From the NCBI GenBank assembly GCA_009377585.1, contig WHTS01000034.1:1-52960 (forward strand): 52,960 nucleotides of DNA, given 5' to 3'. Positions 43,642 to 51,779 of this stretch are shown piece by piece. Under the pieces are notes generated by a model. The model ran no database searches. It was not told the origin of the DNA and saw only the letters and a list, made by a program, of their open reading frames with translations. Made by a program: the position numbers and the translations under genes. Positions within the stretch are counted from its first letter, which is position 1, and the number at the start of each line of letters is the position of its first letter. This stretch comes from Betaproteobacteria bacterium (GTDB taxonomy: Bacteria > Pseudomonadota > Gammaproteobacteria > Burkholderiales > WYBJ01).

Positions 43642-43730
43642 TATGGCGCCACTTCCCGATGCCCGCCCCAGGTGCGCATCTCGGTCTTCACCGTCTCGCC
43701 GCGGAAGAGGAATTCATGCGGTTCTTCCAC
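43641..43730 (-). other. 29-codon open frame, possible remnant of a gene end
   Basis: Between the TTT receptor stop (43733) and the CoA-transferase start (43641) a GTG-started frame reads VEEPHEFLFRGETVKTEM, then RTWGGHREVAP and a TAA that overlaps the next ATG. The overlap is typical of a true operon gene end, but no ribosome site is seen and I do not recognise the peptide. It could be the tail of a deleted gene. Confidence 0.3.
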
Positions 43731-43732
43731 AG

Positions 43733-44704
43733 TCAATCAGCCGTGATACCGCTCGCGCGTATGACTTTCGCCCACTTCGCCATATCGGCCCTGATGTAAC
43801 TGGAGAACTCCTGAGGCGTGTTGCCGATTGCATTCGCGCCGGAACCTGCCATCAGCTCCTGCACGTTTGGCATTCGTAGAATACGCACCACTTCCCCGTG
43901 CAGCTTGTCCACGGTCGCGGGCGATGTCTTGGCGGGCGCCATCAAGCCGAACCACGAACCGGCGGTGTACCCGGGCAAACCGGCTTCGCTCATGGTCGGC
44001 AGCTCTGGAATCTTGTCCGAGCGCCGGGCACTGGTGATGGCGAGTGCACGCAACTTCCCTGCCTTCACCTGCGACAGAGCAACCATGGGATTCGTAAACA
44101 TGAGTTGCACATGCCCACCGACGAGCGCAGTGGTTGCCGGGCCTGTGCCCTTGTACGGCACGTGAACCATCTGAATGTCGACCATGGACTGCATCAGCTC
44201 CGCGGCGAGCCGCAGCGATGAACTCGTGCCGCTCGATCCGTAATTGAGTTGACCCGGACGTGCCTTCGCGACCGCAATCAACTCTTTGACTGTGCTCGCC
44301 GGTACCGACGGATGAATCGCCAGAATCAACGGCACTTCTGCAACCAGTGTGATGGGCGTGAAATCCCGCTGCGGATCGTAAGGCAGTCTCTTGAACAACG
44401 CGGGGTTCACTGCAAACGTGTTCGTGCTCATCAGCAGCGTGTAGCCATCCGGCTGGGATTTAGCCACGATGTCCGTTCCGATGACCTGTCCGCCGCCCGG
44501 ACGATTGTCGATGATCACAGGCTGGCCCCATGAATCGGTCAGCTTCTGCCCGATCATTCGAGCGAGTATGTCGGTGGGGCCGGCCGGCGCGACCGCCACG
44601 ACCATGCGGATCGGCTTGGTCGGATAATCCTGGGCGAGCGCCGCTTCCGCCGCGCTCGCCGCGGGCAGCATCACGAGCAAGGCCAGTTTCAGTTTTTTAA
44701 ACAT
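43733..44704 (-). CDS. TTT (TctC/Bug) solute-binding protein
   Basis: A 323-residue Bug protein: MFKKLKLALLVMLPAAS signal peptide (to AALAQ, about residue 25), DYPTKPIRMVVAVAPAGPTDILARM, DNRPGGGQVIGTDIVAKSQPDG and MVHVPYKGTGPATTALVGG, ending IRASGITAD. PAGPTD replaces the common PGGPTD. It lies between a MaoC gene (34-base gap) and the CaiB-type CoA-transferase in the minus-strand CoA-ester operon. No membrane subunits are nearby. Confidence 0.93.
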   Translation of the reverse strand: MFKKLKLALLVMLPAASAAEAALAQDYPTKPIRMVVAVAPAGPTDILARMIGQKLTDSWGQPVIIDNRPGGGQVIGTDIVAKSQPDGYTLLMSTNTFAVNPALFKRLPYDPQRDFTPITLVAEVPLILAIHPSVPASTVKELIAVAKARPGQLNYGSSGTSSSLRLAAELMQSMVDIQMVHVPYKGTGPATTALVGGHVQLMFTNPMVALSQVKAGKLRALAITSARRSDKIPELPTMSEAGLPGYTAGSWFGLMAPAKTSPATVDKLHGEVVRILRMPNVQELMAGSGANAIGNTPQEFSSYIRADMAKWAKVIRASGITAD

Positions 44705-44738
44705 ATCCTCTTCCCGCGCCGCCGGGGGCGCTCGTCAG

Positions 44739-45209
44739 TTAGTTTGCGGAAGGCCGCCGCCGGTACATGATCGATGCCTCCATCTCCTGCACGACCACGC
44801 CGTTCTGATTGAGCATTCTGCGCTGGAACTTGATGACGCCGCGATCGGGCTTGCTCGTTGCCTTCTTGTCTATCACCGTGGACACCATGTGTATCGTATC
44901 GCCGTGCTTCACCGGCGCGAGCATGCGCCACTTGTCGACCTGCAGCAGCGCGAGCAGCGTGCCGTCGTTGATGCCGCTCGCGTACTGCAGCCCCCCCGCG
45001 ATCGCATAGACGAGCGGCCCGTGCGCGATCGGCTCACCGAATGGCGTCGTCTTGCAATACTCCCAGTTCGCGTGCACCTCGTTGAAATCTCCGGACAGGC
45101 ACGCGAAGTTGACGATGTCGGTCGACGTCACGGTGCGCGACGGTGTCTCGAGCTCGCGCCCGATTTCGAAATCCTCGAAAAACAGGCCGCGCCGGCTGGT
45201 GGTCTCCAT
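44739..45209 (-). CDS. MaoC-family enoyl-CoA hydratase
   Basis: A 156-residue hot-dog hydratase with a full hydratase-2 motif FACLSGDFNEVHANWEYCKTTPFGEPIAHG: Asp41, Asn43 and His46 are the expected catalytic residues. It hydrates trans-2-enoyl-CoA, usually to the (R)-3-hydroxy product, or acts in reverse. It follows the thiolase-like gene by 17 bases. The order DUF35, thiolase-like, MaoC mirrors the hydratase/aldolase sets of steroid side-chain degradation (ChsH1-ChsH2-Ltp2). That suggests hydration followed by retro-aldol cleavage. Confidence 0.88.
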   Translation of the reverse strand: METTSRRGLFFEDFEIGRELETPSRTVTSTDIVNFACLSGDFNEVHANWEYCKTTPFGEPIAHGPLVYAIAGGLQYASGINDGTLLALLQVDKWRMLAPVKHGDTIHMVSTVIDKKATSKPDRGVIKFQRRMLNQNGVVVQEMEASIMYRRRPSAN

Positions 45210-45226
45210 TTTTCTGGCTCCTTCGT

Positions 45227-46402
45227 CTATCGCGGCTGGTCGGCCAGTATGACCGTGCAGTTCGATGACAGCACGCCGCCTTCGTTGTGAACGAGGGCCG
45301 TGTGAGCGTCGCGCACCTGCCGCTCGCCGCACTCGCCTATCAGTTGAGCCACCGCCTCGATGATGCCCAGCATTCCGCCCGTCGCTCCGGCGTGCGCGTG
45401 AGAGAGCATCCCGCCGTGCGTGTTGACGGGCAGCCGCGCGCCGATCGCCGCATGTCCTGCCGCATAGAAGCTGCCCCCTTCGCCCGGGGCACAGAACCCA
45501 AGCTCTTCGAGCTCCAGTATCGGCACGATGGAAAAGCAGTCGTAGAGCTGGGCAAGGTCCATGTCGTCCGGACCCAGTCCGGCCATCCGATACGCGCCCT
45601 GCCCCGATTCCATCACGCCGAAGTGCACCAGCGTCTCGGCGCACACGATGTACTCGTGCGTGTGACACTCCCCGACGCCGAGCAGATACACCGGCCGGTC
45701 GGCAATATGCCGTGCGCGATCCGCGGAGGTCACGATGAATGCGCCCGCCGCGTCGGAGATGAGGCAGCAGTCGAGCAGATTCAAAGGCGACGCGATCGGC
45801 TTGGATGCGATCACGTCCTCGATGGTGATCGGCGCTTTCATGTGGGAATTCGGGTGCATCGCGGCGTGCTGCCGCGTAACCACCGGAACGTGCGCGAGCT
45901 GTTCGCGCGTGATCCCGTACTCGTGCATGTAGCGGCGGGCGATCATCGCATAGCAGCCGGGAATCGAGTTGCCGTACGGATACTCGAAGTAAGGATGGCC
46001 GACCGCCGCCGCGAGCGACGAGACCGCCGTGTCGCGCGACATGCCCGTGGCGCGGTTTTCGCCCGTGCATACGAGCACGCAGCTCGCCTGTCCCGCGGCG
46101 ATCGCCGCCGCGGCATGGCCAAGCAGGATTGCCGGGGTCGCGCCGCCCGCCACCAGCGAGCTGCAGAAGCGCGGCTTGAGGCCCAGGTACTCGCAGAGCA
46201 CGGTTCCGAGCATGAAGAACGGCTCTGTCAGCGAATAGGCCGTCAGCAGGCCGTCGATGTCGGACACGGCGAGCCCCGCGTCGTCCAGAGCACGCTTGGC
46301 GGCCTGCGCCGTCAGTCCGAGGCCGGACAGATGCGGCACCTTGCCGATATCCGATTCCCCGATGCCGACGATTGCCGTGCGGTTGCGAAGCGAGAATTCC
46401 AA
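45227..46402 (-). CDS. thiolase-superfamily protein lacking the nucleophilic cysteine (Ltp2-like candidate aldolase)
   Basis: A 391-residue thiolase-fold protein homologous to the one at 7171. Aligning GGATPAILLGHA with the GGCSFVSHLGHA of that protein puts Ala88 where the thiolase nucleophile Cys87 would be. The C-terminal GGVLSSNCT replaces GGVLSGHA, removing a conserved His as well. Tyr in LYDCFS is kept. Loss of the Claisen residues with retention of the fold and a DUF35 partner (46430) is what is known for Ltp2-type acyl-CoA retro-aldolases. An aldolase role is therefore more likely than thiolysis. Confidence 0.82.
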   Translation of the reverse strand: MEFSLRNRTAIVGIGESDIGKVPHLSGLGLTAQAAKRALDDAGLAVSDIDGLLTAYSLTEPFFMLGTVLCEYLGLKPRFCSSLVAGGATPAILLGHAAAAIAAGQASCVLVCTGENRATGMSRDTAVSSLAAAVGHPYFEYPYGNSIPGCYAMIARRYMHEYGITREQLAHVPVVTRQHAAMHPNSHMKAPITIEDVIASKPIASPLNLLDCCLISDAAGAFIVTSADRARHIADRPVYLLGVGECHTHEYIVCAETLVHFGVMESGQGAYRMAGLGPDDMDLAQLYDCFSIVPILELEELGFCAPGEGGSFYAAGHAAIGARLPVNTHGGMLSHAHAGATGGMLGIIEAVAQLIGECGERQVRDAHTALVHNEGGVLSSNCTVILADQPR

Positions 46403-46429
46403 GCGGTTAACCTTTGCTTTTCGCGCGCA

Positions 46430-46834
46430 TCACGATGCGCTGCGCTCGAACTGCGGCACTTTCCAGCCTTCGCCGCGCTCTTCGAAACACAGCTTTACGC
46501 GATCGCCGACGGCAGCCTCCAGAGCGCCTGCACCGACGATGTTCGCCATCACGCGCGGCCCTTCCGCGAGGTCGACCAGCGCGACGACATACGGCCCGCG
46601 GCCGGAGAACTCGGGCGCCGGCGCACGGTGTATGACGGTATAGCTGTAAATCGTGCCCGTGCCGCGGCTTTCGATCCATAAGGTCTTGTCGGACCAGCAG
46701 AACGGGCACAGGTGACGCGGCGGAAAGAACGGGCGCATGCAGGCATCGCACTGCTTGATCAGCAGGCGGCTCGCGCGAGCGGCTTCCCAGAATGGTTTCG
46801 AATCGGCGTTCAGCGCCGGCACGGGCAGGTTCAT
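46430..46834 (-). CDS. DUF35 zinc-ribbon/OB-fold protein, partner of the thiolase-like enzyme
   Basis: A 134-residue protein with zinc ribbon cysteines 29, 32, 43 and 46 (CDACMRPFFPPRHLCPFC) and an OB-fold half (GTIYSYTVIHRAP, GPYVVALVDLAEGPRVMANI). It precedes the thiolase-like gene at 45227 by 27 bases and is expected to form the accessory, substrate-clamping subunit of that enzyme. Second copy of the DUF35/thiolase-like pair in this window (first at 6752-8313). Confidence 0.88.
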   Translation of the reverse strand: MNLPVPALNADSKPFWEAARASRLLIKQCDACMRPFFPPRHLCPFCWSDKTLWIESRGTGTIYSYTVIHRAPAPEFSGRGPYVVALVDLAEGPRVMANIVGAGALEAAVGDRVKLCFEERGEGWKVPQFERSAS

Positions 46835-46846
46835 GGATATCGGCGC

Positions 46847-47833
46847 CTAATTTGTCTTGATCTTGCGTTCTTTGATCAGTTTGGCCCAGCGCTCGTGCTC
46901 GCCCGCAATAAAGGTCCCGAACTGCTCCGGTGTGCTGCCCACGACAGCGGCGCCTATGTTCACCAGTTTCTCGCGCACGTCATTGCTCTGCAATGCTTTC
47001 TGGGCGCTCGCGTTCAATTGGCTGACGATGTCTTTCGAAACGCCTGCCGGAGCAAGCAGGCCAAACCAGGAGCTCGCGTCGAAACCGGGGAACCCGAGCT
47101 CGGCGAGCGTCGGCGTCTGCGGCGCGGACAAAGCGCGCTTCGCGCTCGTCACCGCCAGCGCACGCAGCTTGCCCGCTTCGACGTGCGGCAACGCCGACAA
47201 AATGTTGTCGACTGCGACCTGCACGTGCCCGGCGACTAAATCGTTCGTCGCGGGCGCCGAGCCTTTGTACGGCACATGAACCATGGAGATCCCGGCACGC
47301 TGCATGAACAATTCAGCGGTAAGGTGCGTCGAAGAACCCGCTGACGCATAGTTGAGATCCCCCGGGCGCGACTTAGCCAGCCTCACCAGTTGTTCCACGC
47401 TCCTGACGGGCAACGAGGGATGAACGACAATCATCAACGGCACCGATGCCATGAGAATAACGGGACTGAAGTCGCGCACCGGATGGAATTTGACGCCCGC
47501 GTACAGGCTCGGGTTGATCGTGAGACCCGGCGTGCCCATCAGCAGCGTGTAGCCATCGGGAGCCGCGCGGGCGCCGAGCTCGGTGCCCAAGCTGCTCGCG
47601 GCACCGGGTCGATTATCGATGATGATCTGCTGCCCGAAACCCTCCCCCATCTTCTGACCCACTACCCGCGCAATGATATCCGTGGATCCGCCTGCCGCGA
47701 ATGGCACGATCAGCCGTATGGGCTTTGCGGGGTACGTTTGCGCCGAAGTCGCGCCGGCCTCCAGAGCACTGAACAGCAACAACGCCAAACAAGCACCACC
47801 TCTAACCGCTATTGCCATGTCTCGCATTGTCAT
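46847..47833 (-). CDS. TTT (TctC/Bug) solute-binding protein
   Basis: A 328-residue Bug protein. The signal peptide runs to about residue 32 (GATSAQ), then TYPAKPIRLIVPFAAGGSTDIIARV, DNRPGAASSLGTELGARAAPDG and MVHVPYKGSAPATNDLVAG. The start is one of three close ATGs (47833, 47827, 47818); the last would still give a signal peptide. It lies 12 bases upstream of the DUF35 gene on the same strand and 115 bases downstream of another Bug gene. Confidence 0.93.
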   Translation of the reverse strand: MTMRDMAIAVRGGACLALLLFSALEAGATSAQTYPAKPIRLIVPFAAGGSTDIIARVVGQKMGEGFGQQIIIDNRPGAASSLGTELGARAAPDGYTLLMGTPGLTINPSLYAGVKFHPVRDFSPVILMASVPLMIVVHPSLPVRSVEQLVRLAKSRPGDLNYASAGSSTHLTAELFMQRAGISMVHVPYKGSAPATNDLVAGHVQVAVDNILSALPHVEAGKLRALAVTSAKRALSAPQTPTLAELGFPGFDASSWFGLLAPAGVSKDIVSQLNASAQKALQSNDVREKLVNIGAAVVGSTPEQFGTFIAGEHERWAKLIKERKIKTN

Positions 47834-47948
47834 GCGTGGAATATCCGAAAAGCTGCCTCAAAGCACTGATCTGTGATGCCTCGGCAGCGCGCCAAGCGCG
47901 CATCCAGGCTTCGCTCAAAATACCGCACGCCCTTTTGACGATCGGTCT

Positions 47949-48917
47949 TCAAAGCTTCTTTGGCTTGATCCCGGCTCGAGCGGCGACCGCGTTCCACTTC
48001 CTGATGTCTTCTTTGACCTGCCGCGCGAATTCCGCCGGTGTGCCGCCGGCAGCCTCGACGCCCTCCGCCGAGAAGCGCTCTTTCACCTCAGGCAATGCGA
48101 TCACCTGATCGATCGTTTTGTTCAGCAGATTGACCACAGCAGGCGGTGTGCGCGCCGGTGCGAGCATGCCGAACCAGCCGACCACTTCGAAGTCCTTCAA
48201 ACCCTGCTCTGAAATCGTCGGGACATCGGGCGCGGCGGAAGGGCGTTTCGAGCTCGTTACGCCCAGCGCCCGCAGACGGCCTGCCCTCACCTGCGCCAAT
48301 GCTGCGGGCAGCGTCGAGAAGTAGAGCTGCACTTCATTGCTGATCACGGCCGCAATCGCGGGGCCGCCGCCTTTGTACGCAACGTGTGCCATGTCCACTT
48401 TCGCCATCGACTTGAAGAGCTCTCCGGCAAGGTGGCCGAGGGAGCCTACGCCAGGCGCTGCGAAATTGAGCGCGCCCTTCTGCGCGCGTGCGAACGTGAT
48501 CAGCTCGGGAACCGATTTGGCGGGGACGCCGGGATTCACGACGAGCATAAGAGGCGTGGCTGCGATATTTACGATGGGGGTGAAATCCTTGTTCACGTCG
48601 AAGTTGAGCTTATCGTGAAGGCTCGGCAAGATCGCGAAGTTGCTGAACATCTGCAGGAGCGTATAGCCGTCGGCAGGCGCATGCGCGACCATTTCGGTCG
48701 CGAGCAGTCCGCCGGCTCCGCCGCGGTTGTCGATCACGACCTGTTTCCCGAGCATTTCCGAAAGCTTTGGATTGATCGCGCGCGCGACGAAGTCATTGCC
48801 GCCGCCGGGCGCGGATCCGACGATGAGGCGGATCGGTTTGTCGGGATATTTCTGCGCGAGCGCGCTCGCGGAGCCGACGAGCGTGAGGAATGTCGCGAGC
48901 AGGAGTGAGCGAATCAT
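47949..48917 (-). CDS. TTT (TctC/Bug) solute-binding protein
   Basis: A 322-residue Bug protein: MIRSLLLATFLTLVGSASALAQ signal peptide, KYPDKPIRLIVGSAPGGGNDFVARA, DNRGGAGGLLATEMVAHAPADG and MAHVAYKGGGPAIAAVISN (Ala replaces Pro in the usual HVPYKG). The last residues GIKPKKL are unusually basic. Start 48917 lies 4 bases from the enoyl-CoA hydratase stop, so the two are co-transcribed. The two neighbouring Bug genes (this and 46847) differ clearly and are not a recent tandem copy. Confidence 0.93.
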   Translation of the reverse strand: MIRSLLLATFLTLVGSASALAQKYPDKPIRLIVGSAPGGGNDFVARAINPKLSEMLGKQVVIDNRGGAGGLLATEMVAHAPADGYTLLQMFSNFAILPSLHDKLNFDVNKDFTPIVNIAATPLMLVVNPGVPAKSVPELITFARAQKGALNFAAPGVGSLGHLAGELFKSMAKVDMAHVAYKGGGPAIAAVISNEVQLYFSTLPAALAQVRAGRLRALGVTSSKRPSAAPDVPTISEQGLKDFEVVGWFGMLAPARTPPAVVNLLNKTIDQVIALPEVKERFSAEGVEAAGGTPAEFARQVKEDIRKWNAVAARAGIKPKKL

Positions 48918-48921
48918 CGGT

Positions 48922-49689
48922 CTAACGTCCTTTCCATTGCGGGGCACGTTTTTCCCGGAACGCGAGCACGCCTTCTTTGGAGTCCTCGCTGCTTAGCAAG
49001 CGGTTCGCGACGTCGCGCGCCAGGTATACGCGCGTATCGACCGGCACTTCGAGCCCGCGCCGGCCTGCTTCTTTGATCGCGTGCACGGCGAGCGGCGCGT
49101 TCTCCTGGATCTCCTCGGCCCAGCGTTCGGCGGTCTCCATGAGCTTCTCATGCGGCACGACCTCGTTCGCAAGCCCGAGGCGATAAGCTTCGCCCGCCGA
49201 GATAAATTTGCCACGCATCAGATAACCCATCGCGATGTTCCAGGGCAATGCGTGCGGCAGGAAGCACGGCCCGCTGACGGACGAGATGCCGCGCTTCACC
49301 TGCGGCCATCCGATGCTCGCGCGTTCCGACATGATGATGATGTCGGCGTTCAGCGCGAATCCGCCGCCTTGCGCGAGACAGGGCCCGTTCAGAGCGACGA
49401 TGAACGGTTTGTAGGTGTTCCTCAGGAAGAGATAGAGCTCGTCATTCGACATGACGTCGCCTTTTTCCGCATCCGGCGCGATTTTCTCGAACAGGTCTTT
49501 CCCTGAGCAGAAGGTGTCGCCGTTCGCGGTGAGGATTGCAATCCAGATGTCCGGGTTGAACTTGACGTGCGTAAATGCGTCCTGAACTTCCTTTCTCATC
49601 GCACGATTCAGCGCGTTCTTCTTTTCCGGCCGATCGAGCGTGATGTATGCGACGTGACCGCGAACTTCGTATTGCACAGCTTCACCCAC
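48922..49689 (-). CDS. enoyl-CoA hydratase/isomerase (crotonase) family protein
   Basis: A 255-residue crotonase: VAYITLDRPEKKNALNRAM near the start, FCSGKDLFE for the oxyanion loop and GPCLAQGGGFALNADI. The two glutamates that act in hydratases (144 and 164 of the rat enzyme) are not evident: a Gly falls at the first position and Gln130 (GWPQVKRG) at the second. It may therefore catalyse another CoA-ester reaction, such as decarboxylation, hydrolysis or C-C cleavage. It sits between a TauD gene (27-base gap) and a TTT receptor gene. Confidence 0.85.
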   Translation of the reverse strand: MGEAVQYEVRGHVAYITLDRPEKKNALNRAMRKEVQDAFTHVKFNPDIWIAILTANGDTFCSGKDLFEKIAPDAEKGDVMSNDELYLFLRNTYKPFIVALNGPCLAQGGGFALNADIIIMSERASIGWPQVKRGISSVSGPCFLPHALPWNIAMGYLMRGKFISAGEAYRLGLANEVVPHEKLMETAERWAEEIQENAPLAVHAIKEAGRRGLEVPVDTRVYLARDVANRLLSSEDSKEGVLAFREKRAPQWKGR

Positions 49690-49716
49690 AGCAGGTCTCC
49701 TTAACTCGCGGACGGA

Positions 49717-50571
49717 TCAAAACGGCACCGTCCCATTCACCGTGACCCTGTACATGAGGCGCTCCAGGGGCAGCTCGTAGTCGTTTACCGCGAGATGTTG
49801 CGCCGTGCAGTTGTCCCACATCAGCAGGTCTCCCACGCGCCACTCGTGCCGGTACATGAGCTCGGGCCTGATGCAGAAATCCGACAATGCCCTGATGAGG
49901 GGCAGCGCTTCCTCGTCCGGCATGCCGATGATGCCGATGCATTCGCCCTCGCGCACGTAGATCGACCTGCGGCCGGTGACCGGGTGCGTGCGGACGACCG
50001 GATGCACGACGTCGGGGAGCGCGTTCCCGCGCGCCGTGGCCCGCTCAGTGCGGCTCTCCGCATTGCGAATGCGCGCACTCGAGCGGTGAATTGCCTTGAG
50101 CCCTTCAAGCCTTTCCTTCGTCTCCGCAGGCAGTGCGTCGTAAGCAGCCGCCGTGCTCACGAACAGTGTGTCCCCCAACACCCGCCCTGCCTTCTCGGGC
50201 ACCTTCAGCGCGTAGAGCAGCGAGCCTCGTGGCGGACGCGGCATGTAGGACATGTCCGTGTGCCAGTTACGCCCGGCATCGGCCAGGCCGATCTGGCGGC
50301 CGTTCTCCACGACGTTGGAGATGACGAGCACCTCGGGGAAGGAAGCGAGCGCGTAGTCGTTCATCACATTGATCTCGAGCTCGCCGAAGCACCGAGCGAA
50401 GTCGATGTGCTGTTGCGGCGTCAGGCGCTGGTCGCGAAAGAGGACGACGGTGTTCTCGTCGAAGCGCCGCTCAATGTCGGCGAAGGAATCATCGTCGATG
50501 GACGCCGACAGGTCGATGCCGATCACTTCTACGCCGATGCTCTTCGACAGTTTTCGGGTTTCCATGGGCAT
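49717..50571 (-). CDS. TauD/TfdA-family 2-oxoglutarate-dependent dioxygenase
   Basis: A 284-residue dioxygenase with His104 and Asp106 (NWHTDMSY), the distal His in MWDNCTAQHLAVNDY and the arginine region LMYRVTVNG. Start 50571 (MPMETRK) or 50565 fits the family; longer readings are not supported. It has the same C-terminal GTVPF ending as the TauD at 25490. The gene follows the enolase-superfamily gene by 16 bases and precedes the crotonase. Oxidation of the substrate bound by the TTT receptor at 51780 is a reasonable inference. Confidence 0.92.
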   Translation of the reverse strand: MPMETRKLSKSIGVEVIGIDLSASIDDDSFADIERRFDENTVVLFRDQRLTPQQHIDFARCFGELEINVMNDYALASFPEVLVISNVVENGRQIGLADAGRNWHTDMSYMPRPPRGSLLYALKVPEKAGRVLGDTLFVSTAAAYDALPAETKERLEGLKAIHRSSARIRNAESRTERATARGNALPDVVHPVVRTHPVTGRRSIYVREGECIGIIGMPDEEALPLIRALSDFCIRPELMYRHEWRVGDLLMWDNCTAQHLAVNDYELPLERLMYRVTVNGTVPF

Positions 50572-50587
50572 GTCGGCGCCGTCCTGA

Positions 50588-51715
50588 TCACCCGACGGTG
50601 ATCTTGATTGCATGCTTGGCAAGCTTCTTATCGTCCACCTCCACCCCCAGGCCGACACCGCTTGGGAAGTGCACGACGCCGTTTTTGAACTCGATCGGCT
50701 CTTTCACGATGTCGTCGGCGAAGCGCTCCAGCGGAGAGCCGTAACCGATCGAATCGATGATCTCGGGTGTCGAGGCCCAGAAATGCGCCATCGCAGCCGT
50801 GCCCACGCCTGCCGGGTGTTCCGACCCCATGTTGCACGACAGGCCCGCTGCATCCGCCACGGCAGCGATTCGCTTGGACTGCAGGAACCCGCCGCACTTC
50901 GCGACCTTGATCGTGAACGCGTCCGCGGCCTGATAGCGGACGAAGTTCATTGCTTCGGCCGCGCATAGCACGCTCTCGTCCGCGGTGACGGTGCAGCGCA
51001 GTGCGCGCGAGACTTCAGCCATGCCGGCGATGTCCCACCATGGACACGGCTGCTCGATGTTCTCGATGTCGTACTCTTCCATCTTCGAGATCCAGCGCAC
51101 TGCCACGTCGGCGCGATAGCCCTGGTTCGCGTCCACCTCGATCGGGAACCCGTCGCCTACGGCCGCGCGCACCGCTTTGACGCGCTCGAGGTCCATCGCG
51201 GGATCGAGCCCGGCCTTGATCGTGATCATCTTGTAGCCGTCCTTCACCAGCTTCTCGGCGGCGATCGCAACTTCCCCGGGCGCGGCAAGCGGAACGCTGC
51301 GCGACACGCCGATGCTCGTGCGCACGATACCGCCGAGCAGCGCCGCGACAGGCACGTTGTAGGCCTTGCCGGCGATATCGTGCAGGGCCATGTCGACTGC
51401 GGTCTTGGAGTAGAGGAACCCGTACTTGTCCATGCTCGCCTTGCGCAGCTTCTGCATGACGTGCTGTATGTCGAGCGGGTTCTCGTCGATCAGGAGCGGC
51501 GCAAACAGGGTCGAGATCACGACGGCGATCACCTGCGCGCTCTCGCCCGTGCGGTTGGGCAGCAGGGTCGAGGCTTCGCCGACCCCGACGATGCCTTCAT
51601 CAGTGTAAAGCTTGATCACCACCCGCCGCGCCATTTCGGTTACGCCCGTCGCCTGCTCGTAGGGCTTCGCATACGGCATGCCGATCGGAAAGACCTCGAC
51701 TTTCGTTATTTTCAT
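50588..51715 (-). CDS. enolase-superfamily enzyme (mandelate racemase/muconate lactonizing type)
   Basis: A 375-residue enzyme with metal ligands Asp195 (VDANQGY), Glu221 (NIEQPCP) and Asp246 (ADESVL) and a base in FTIKVAKCGG (Lys270/273). In the usual KxK motif the first lysine is Thr165 (ITIKAG); the second, Lys167, is present. ATG 51715 follows GGAGGAGC; longer readings are not family-like. Loss of the first Lys may change the pKa of Lys167 and so the reaction, so racemase or cycloisomerase activity should not be assumed. It lies between a TTT receptor and a TauD gene. Confidence 0.87.
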   Translation of the reverse strand: MKITKVEVFPIGMPYAKPYEQATGVTEMARRVVIKLYTDEGIVGVGEASTLLPNRTGESAQVIAVVISTLFAPLLIDENPLDIQHVMQKLRKASMDKYGFLYSKTAVDMALHDIAGKAYNVPVAALLGGIVRTSIGVSRSVPLAAPGEVAIAAEKLVKDGYKMITIKAGLDPAMDLERVKAVRAAVGDGFPIEVDANQGYRADVAVRWISKMEEYDIENIEQPCPWWDIAGMAEVSRALRCTVTADESVLCAAEAMNFVRYQAADAFTIKVAKCGGFLQSKRIAAVADAAGLSCNMGSEHPAGVGTAAMAHFWASTPEIIDSIGYGSPLERFADDIVKEPIEFKNGVVHFPSGVGLGVEVDDKKLAKHAIKITVG

Positions 51716-51779
51716 TGCAGCTCCTCCATGAGCTCCGGTGCACCCCCGCGCGCAGGGCGCACCCGGAGTCGAAGCGTGG

